Assembly: GCF_014696355.1 (NCBI RefSeq)
Contig: NZ_JACJQA010000024.1
Coordinates: forward strand, 1-64,000
Direction of reading: 5' to 3'
DNA: 64,000 nt
Source: Pseudanabaena sp. FACHB-1998
Lineage (GTDB): Bacteria > Cyanobacteriota > Cyanobacteriia > Pseudanabaenales > Pseudanabaenaceae
Shown: positions 59,089 through 64,000 of the stretch, one piece after another
Position numbering within the stretch: the first letter of the stretch is position 1
Layout: the number at the start of each line of letters is the position of its first letter
The notes under the pieces: generated by a model
What the model was told of the DNA's origin: nothing
Database searches by the model: none
What the model saw: the letters and a program-made list of their open reading frames with translations, nothing else
Translations under genes and position numbers: made by a program

Positions 59089-60773
59089 TTAGATAACCAC
59101 CCGAAAACCGAGGAGGCTGTCGCGAAAATCCGTATCTTCCCAGAAGCGAACCGCCGAACGACAAATGAACGCGTAGTTGAACCACGAGCCGCCACGCCAT
59201 ATACGTCTGTTTTGTTCGCCGCCAACCAGCCAATCAGTTCCGTCCGTTGGTGCGCCATTGTAATTGTCATGCCATACATCTTCACACCATTCCCAGACAT
59301 TACCACTCATATCGTAAATACCAAGCTCATTGGCTTTTTTCTGACCCACAGGATGGGTTTTATTACCAGAATGTTATACCATCCCACCTCATCCAAATTA
59401 TTACTTCCTGCATATTCATAGCCTTTGCCTTGATTACCACCTTTCGCGGCATATTCCCATTCTGCTTCACTAGGTAATCGCACTTTCTGTCCTGTTTTTT
59501 GCGATAGTTTCTGACAAAACTCCATAGCATCATGCCAACTAACCTGTTCTACAGGATTTTGAGCAACCTTAAAGTTTGACGGAGTATTACCCATCACCGC
59601 CTGATATTGCGCCTGTGTGACAGCATATTTGCCAATCAAAAATTCACGCAAGTTCACCCGATGAATCGGCTTTTCTTCATCACGTTCATTACCTCCCATA
59701 TCAAAACTACCCGCCGCCACTTTCACCAGTTCTAACTTCACGCCATTCCCACAGTCCAACACAAGGGAATTACTCGAAGTTGATATAGGAGTCTGTACTG
59801 GCTGTGAAAATATTCCTGATAAGATACTTGGTTTGGCTGGTTGTGATTGGACTATGGGTAATGGTGCAAGCTTAACTGGAGCCGCTTTTAGTTGCAACAC
59901 TTGCAAAGTCTCTATAACTGAATTGGGTCTTTCCTTGACCCTGTAAGCAGTCATCCGATCCAATAACTTCCCAAACTCATCGCTCACCACCTTCCCGTTC
60001 AAAAACTGTCGCCATTGATATTCATTTTCCAAAACGTCATAGAGCGTAAACGGTTCCACATTCGTGAGCAAATGCAAACAAGTCACACCCAACCCAAACA
60101 AATCGCTCTGAAACACCGATTTACCCAACATTTGCTCAGGAGCGCCATAACTCGGCTTCCCGATACCCGTCCCCGTCTTTGCCAATAACGTCGCCGTTGC
60201 GTGCTTTGCCGCCCCAAAATCTACCAACACCAACTTTTGATCACTGCGCCGCCGAATGATATTGTCTGGCGAAATATCGCGATGGATTACTGACTTGCTA
60301 TGCACAAACTCCAAAATTTGCAGCACCTCCCCCAACACATCCCGCACCTGCTGCTCACTAAAAGCCCCAACTCGCCTTAACTCCTGCTCCAAAGTCTCAC
60401 CATCGATAAACTCTTGGATGAGGTACTGCTTACCCTCATGGATTGTAAAAGATAGAAGTTCAGGAATTTGCGGATGCTTACCCAAATCATCAAGCCGCTT
60501 TGCCTCCTGCTCAAACAACCTGATGGCGACATCCAAAGTGCCTTGACTCGCATTAGGATTGATCGTCTCAAAAGCAAACTGCTTAATCACACAACGCGGC
60601 TGTGATGGCTTCGACTCATCCTGAGCCAAGAAAGTCTTACCAAATCCCCCTTTACCGATTACCTTCAAAGCGCGGTAACGCTCTTGAATTTGTAGCTTTG
60701 CGCCACATTGGGCGCAGAATTTTGTGGTTAAAGGATTAGCGCGATCGCAAGCAAGGCACAGGCAGTTACTCAT
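59089..60773 (-). pseudogene. Ser/Thr protein kinase fused to formylglycine-generating-enzyme-like domain, frameshifted
   Basis: The N-terminus has a zinc ribbon (CLACDRANPLTTKFCAQCG). A Hanks-type kinase follows, with GKGGFGKTFLA, HRDISPDN, VDFGAAKH and GKPSYGAPEQM. A linker leads to an FGE-sulfatase-like domain (FDMGGNERDEEKPIHRVNLR, VEQVSWHDAMEFCQKLSQ, PSEAEWEYAAKGG). After NLDEVGWYN the frame breaks. The expected continuation ([44 protein letters not shown]) is intact in another frame from about 59370 down to 59089. One missing base, such as AAC AAT changed to AACAT, at about 59370-59374 explains it. The first frame alone would give 488 residues ending at 59307. Real mutation or sequencing error cannot be told apart. 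Confidence 0.85.
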
Positions 60774-60815
60774 GCTAAATAAATCTTAGAAAATTTAGAT
60801 TGCTATATTTTAGCA

Positions 60816-60857
60816 AAAACAAAAAACTCAGCTAAATAGCTGAGTTTTTTGTTGGTT
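60816..60857. terminator. Terminator of psbM
   Basis: AAAACAAAAAACTCAGCTA-AA-TAGCTGAGTTTTTTGTT, with a T-run on both strands, directly after the psbM stop codon. Confidence 0.8.
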
Positions 60858-60860
60858 TAC

Positions 60861-60977
60861 CTACTTGCTTTGACCTTCTTCTCGGCTAGCAGTCTGAATA
60901 TAGAGGGTTAACAAGAAAACGGTAGGTACAAATATTGCTAAGACGGTAGCTAGAAGACCGAGAAAATTAGTTTCCAT
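60861..60977 (-). CDS. psbM: Photosystem II reaction centre protein M
   Basis: A 38-residue single-span membrane protein, short enough to be missed by ORF length cut-offs. The minus strand from ATG (60977) reads METNFLGLLATVLAIF, then VPTVFLLTLYIQTASREE. This matches the PsbM consensus (N.LG..AT.LF...PT.FLL.LY..TAS). PsbM sits at the dimer interface of photosystem II in the thylakoid membrane. The stop codon is immediately followed by its own terminator. The tail EEGQSK is a little longer than usual. Confidence 0.92.
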   Translation of the reverse strand: METNFLGLLATVLAIFVPTVFLLTLYIQTASREEGQSK

Positions 60978-61061
60978 AAATTTGATTTTGAGTGCTGATT
61001 TTAAAGATTTTAATGTCTGTAGATATTTTAAGTGGAAAAATGATTACTCTTACGAAAAAAT

Positions 61062-61113
61062 TAAAACCAAAAAAGAGAAGGGGCGTTTTACGCCCCTTCT
61101 CTTTTTTGGTTTT
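61062..61113. terminator. Palindrome downstream of the S1-domain gene
   Basis: AAAACCAAAAAAGAGAAGGG-GCGTTTTACGC-complement. The right arm reaches the stop codon of the minus-strand S1 protein gene (61112). Strong terminator shape with T-run. Confidence 0.8.
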
Positions 61114-62002
61114 AAGCTTCCCAGAGTTTGCTGATATTTTTTTCAAGACGCTCTTCAGCTTCGGCAAATACTTGAGCAGAATTATCGAGCATCTCGCCAG
61201 CATGAAGTTCTAGGAGTTTGGTCGAAAGGGCAATCCGATTGCGAGACTCATCAATATCAATAATCACCGCCTTAATCACATCATTAAGTTGAAATACACG
61301 GGTAGGATCGCCAACGGCTTTTTGACTCATTTCCTTGACATGGAGTAAGCCCGAAACTCCTGAGAACTCTACAAATGCGCCAAAAGGTCGAATATTGGTC
61401 ACTTTACCTGTAACCAATTGTCCCTTAGCAAGTTGGTTTAAGGCTGCAAGTTTTGCCGCCTGACGGTTGGACAAGACTAACTTTTTGCGAGTTTCATCAG
61501 CATCTAAAACCATTACAGGCATCTTTGTGCCTACAAGTTTTGCTAGATCAGTGGTGTCGGTCAGGTGCGAGCGCGGTACAAACCCACGTAAACCCACCGC
61601 ATCGACGATTACACCGCCACTATTCGTACCAATTACCTTGGTTTCAAACACTTGCGATTCGGCTTGGTAGGTGCGAAGAGTTTCCCAAGCTTGCTTAAAT
61701 AATAAACGGCGCACGGATAGTTTGACTTCCCCATCCGCATTCTGACTGCTAATAATCAGAAATTCGTACTCATTGCCAATGGGGAAAACATCACTAGAGC
61801 GTAAAGAACCACTGAGAGTAGCTTCTTCACTGGGTAGGAATCCTAAAGATTTTGCGCCAATATCGACATAAATGCCACTACTTTCAACGGAGATCACCTT
61901 GCCCTTAACTATTTGCCCCACAGCAAATTCGTAGTTATGTTCGGCGAGGGCGTTGGCAAAGTCATCGGCAGAAAATGGCTGAATATTTTTTGTGGCGTTC
62001 AT
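61112..62002 (-). CDS. 30S ribosomal protein S1-like protein (three S1 domains)
   Basis: A 296-residue RNA-binding protein with S1 domains at about 25-100, 110-180 and 190-265 (VGQIVKGKVISVESSGIYVD, GTNSGGVIVDAVGLRGFVPR, GQLVTGKVTNIRPFGAFVEF). The length fits the shorter S1 homologues of cyanobacteria (rps1b type), which have two or three domains rather than the six of E. coli. It may act in translation initiation or as an RNA-binding auxiliary factor. Confidence 0.88.
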   Translation of the reverse strand: MNATKNIQPFSADDFANALAEHNYEFAVGQIVKGKVISVESSGIYVDIGAKSLGFLPSEEATLSGSLRSSDVFPIGNEYEFLIISSQNADGEVKLSVRRLLFKQAWETLRTYQAESQVFETKVIGTNSGGVIVDAVGLRGFVPRSHLTDTTDLAKLVGTKMPVMVLDADETRKKLVLSNRQAAKLAALNQLAKGQLVTGKVTNIRPFGAFVEFSGVSGLLHVKEMSQKAVGDPTRVFQLNDVIKAVIIDIDESRNRIALSTKLLELHAGEMLDNSAQVFAEAEERLEKNISKLWEA

Positions 62003-62241
62003 GGATAGAGATAAATATGCTAAAGATGCGTAGCTTTACTTGCGTGTATTTTAATGCAATTGTTCATGCATTTGTCTTGTAGTGATAAATAATGGGGACA
62101 TAAAACTCAATAGCAGAGTTGCGGCGCAGATCTCTATGGGGTTAAGCAACCTACTTTATATTTGAGAATGCATTAGACTAGTAACATAACAAAGTCAACC
62201 GATTACCGCATCGACGGGGTTCTAAGGAGCGACAGGCAGTG

Positions 62242-64000
62242 ATGTCTTCTGTAAACAAAGTCTTTTGGGCAAACTTTTGGCGGCGCGTCAAAACGACAGC
62301 CGTAAGTTTAGCAATAGTACAGGGTGTAGCCATGACAGCGCCTACACCAGTGCGTGCTGACGGTGAAACCGCGTCATCTATGGGCTATACGGAGCTACTT
62401 TCCAATGTGAAAGATAACAAAGTCCAAAAGATCGATCTTGAAAGTAACGGGCTGGCGGCGGAAGTAGTTCTAAAAGACGGACGCAAAGCCAGAGTTGACT
62501 TGATTGCCCGTGACGGAAACACCGAGTTGATGAAGGCTATACGGGAGAATAATGTCGATATTGCGGTAAGAGCGCCTCAACAGCCAACCTTACTTTGGCA
62601 ATTGGCAAGTACTTTTTTTGTGCCACTATTGTTAATTTTTGTGTTGCTAATGGTGTTACGCCGACTTAGTAATGCCCCCGGAGGTCCGGGACAGACCCTA
62701 AGCTTTGGCAAGACTAAGGCAAGATTTTCGCCAGAAGCGAAAACAGGAATCATGTTTGAAGATGTGGCGGGAATTGACACTGCTAAGGAAGAATTGCAAG
62801 AAGTTGTCACTTTTCTGAAACAGCCCGATCGCTTTACGGCGGTTGGTGCAAAAATCCCCAAGGGCGTATTGCTAATTGGTCCTCCCGGAACTGGTAAGAC
62901 GCTTTTAGCTAAGGCGATCGCGGGAGAGGCGGGTGTACCATTTTTCTCGTTGTCGGGTTCCGAATTTGTGGAAATGTTTGTGGGTGTGGGTGCATCCCGC
63001 GTCCGCGACCTATTCCAAAAAGCCAAGGAAAATGCGCCTTGCATTATTTTTATTGATGAAATTGATGCCGTCGGTCGTCAACGGGGCGCGGGCATCGGTG
63101 GCGGTAATGATGAGCGTGAGCAAACCCTTAACCAAATGCTTACGGAAATGGATGGTTTCCAAGGTAATTCAGGCGTAATTGTGGTGGCGGCAACCAATCG
63201 CCCTGATGTCTTAGATAGCGCCCTACTCCGTCCCGGTCGTTTTGATCGCCAAATTACGGTGGACTATCCCGACTACAAGGGTCGCCAAGAAATCCTCAAA
63301 GTCCATGCGCGTAATAAGAAACTAGAAGAAAATGTATCGATTGAATCGATCGCCCGTTTAACTCCCGGATTTGCAGGAGCTGATTTGGCGAACTTGCTTA
63401 ATGAAGCCGCAATTCTAGCCGCTCGTCGCTACAAAGAGGCGATCGGTGAACTGGAAATTGCCGATGCGATCGATCGCGTTACCATCGGTTTAAGCATGAA
63501 GCCGATGCTCGACAGCTCCAAGAAGCGTCTAGTTGCCTATCACGAAGTTGGTCACGCCTTGGTGATGACCCTACTCAAAAATGCATCTCTCCTCGACAAA
63601 ATTACGATTGTGCCGCGTTCGGGTGGTATCGGTGGCTTTGCTAAGGGTGTTCCCGACGAGGAATATGGGCTAGAGTCGCGATCGCAAATTCTGGACACGA
63701 TTACAATGATGCTCGGTGGTCGTGCTGCGGAGGAAGTGGTTTTTGGTGATGCCGAAATTACCACAGGTGCATCGGGAGATTTTCAGCAGGTTGCCCGCTT
63801 AACTAGACTGATGGTGACTCAGTTTGGCATGTCGGAACTAGGTTTGGGTGCTCTGGAATCAGAAAGCGGTGAAGTTTTCTTGGGTCGTAATTTTATGCCC
63901 CAAAGTGATTACTCAATTAAGCTAGGCGATCGCATTGATCGGCAGATTCGTGAAATCGCTCAAACCTGTTACAACACTGCTAAAACACTCATCGAAGATA
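62242..64000 (+). CDS. ftsH: ATP-dependent zinc metalloprotease FtsH (partial, cut by window end)
   Basis: The first 586 codons of a membrane-bound AAA+ protease. The N-terminal hydrophobic segment ([20 protein letters not shown]) looks like a signal-type span. A small non-cytoplasmic domain is followed by a second span ([19 protein letters not shown]). The AAA domain has Walker A GPPGTGKT at about 213-220, IIFIDEID and the second region of homology [20 protein letters not shown]. Zinc motif HEVGH at 434-438 (HEAGH is commoner, and HExxH is kept). The PRSGGIGGF region and [17 protein letters not shown] recall the FtsH4/FtsH1 group more than FtsH2/3. An AAGGAG site precedes; a GTG one codon earlier is also possible. 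Confidence 0.95.
   Translation, partial: MSSVNKVFWANFWRRVKTTAVSLAIVQGVAMTAPTPVRADGETASSMGYTELLSNVKDNKVQKIDLESNGLAAEVVLKDGRKARVDLIARDGNTELMKAIRENNVDIAVRAPQQPTLLWQLASTFFVPLLLIFVLLMVLRRLSNAPGGPGQTLSFGKTKARFSPEAKTGIMFEDVAGIDTAKEELQEVVTFLKQPDRFTAVGAKIPKGVLLIGPPGTGKTLLAKAIAGEAGVPFFSLSGSEFVEMFVGVGASRVRDLFQKAKENAPCIIFIDEIDAVGRQRGAGIGGGNDEREQTLNQMLTEMDGFQGNSGVIVVAATNRPDVLDSALLRPGRFDRQITVDYPDYKGRQEILKVHARNKKLEENVSIESIARLTPGFAGADLANLLNEAAILAARRYKEAIGELEIADAIDRVTIGLSMKPMLDSSKKRLVAYHEVGHALVMTLLKNASLLDKITIVPRSGGIGGFAKGVPDEEYGLESRSQILDTITMMLGGRAAEEVVFGDAEITTGASGDFQQVARLTRLMVTQFGMSELGLGALESESGEVFLGRNFMPQSDYSIKLGDRIDRQIREIAQTCYNTAKTLIED

Noticed and set aside
58961-59306. Minus-strand frames overlapping the FGE C-terminus
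   Set aside because: The frame ending at 59089 carries the FGE motifs ([18 protein letters not shown]). The others are shadows.

Overview
The window is a stretch of cyanobacterial chromosome. The octamer GCGATCGC (HIP1) recurs in almost every gene, and there are cyanobacterial marker genes: psbM, the pil/tax-type CheA phosphorelay, a DUF3172 protein, a DUF2555 protein, a DUF7219 protein, a thylakoid/plasma-membrane FtsH and a cyanobacterial RNase P RNA. Base composition is moderate. A Pseudanabaena-like filamentous genus is a guess from overall style, not something the sequence proves.

Layout. 1-2633: the edge of an insertion sequence sits inside a truncated GumC/Wzz chain-length gene, followed by a GT4 glycosyltransferase (exopolysaccharide genes). 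3065-8015: a 1251-residue STAND NTPase with 15 WD40 repeats converges with another GT4 glycosyltransferase, both ending inside one palindrome. 8167-9662: a secreted protein with a C-terminal sorting-like anchor, a regulatory-looking gap with two kinds of direct repeat, and a small Fe-S ferredoxin. 9750-13354: a candidate structured RNA, then rimP-nusA-ylxR followed by galE (infB is not here). 13435-19261: pterin dehydratase, a SpoIID-like protein flanked by composite repeats, rnpB, a 7TM-HD phosphohydrolase and a small Cys protein. 19827-31691: a YifB/ComM ATPase and then the pilH-pilI-pilJ-pilL chemosensory operon, whose CheA is 2102 residues long with an acidic repeat linker. 31823-38007: recN, thrS, a metF-like gene, DUF3172 and DUF2555. 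38032-42369: tRNA-Ser(GCU), two members of the Nit1C cluster, a family 4 uracil-DNA glycosylase, DUF2288, a probable minus-strand sRNA and a LivH-type permease. 42446-49241: a second receptor/CheA pair on the minus strand, with a degenerate kinase. 49242-56335: a long structured leader before a deoxyhypusine-synthase-like gene (speY), a PP2C/SpoIIE phosphatase, DUF7219, SRP RNA, argG and a PH-domain protein. 56397-60773: formaldehyde dehydrogenase, a small island of toxin-antitoxin-like genes (one with a vestigial toxin) and a frameshifted Ser/Thr kinase-FGE fusion. 60861-64000: psbM, an S1-domain protein and the first 586 codons of ftsH.

The most striking non-coding feature is the number of long, nearly perfect palindromes, about 40 in 64 kb, in almost every intergenic gap. 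They often overlap stop codons, and they fall into a few families with shared cores (GAAGCGAGTTGCGGCGC; AATAAAGGCGGCGC) and shared flanks (TCCTAAGCAAAACTTA; GTAAGTAGCTRGGC). They look like a proliferated MITE/REP-type repeat set, many of which could double as transcription terminators.

Functional theme: signalling. Two Pil-type chemosensory systems, a PP2C phosphatase, a Ser/Thr kinase, a 7TM-HD phosphohydrolase and a STAND sensor are interleaved with housekeeping genes for translation, recombination, one-carbon metabolism and photosystem II.
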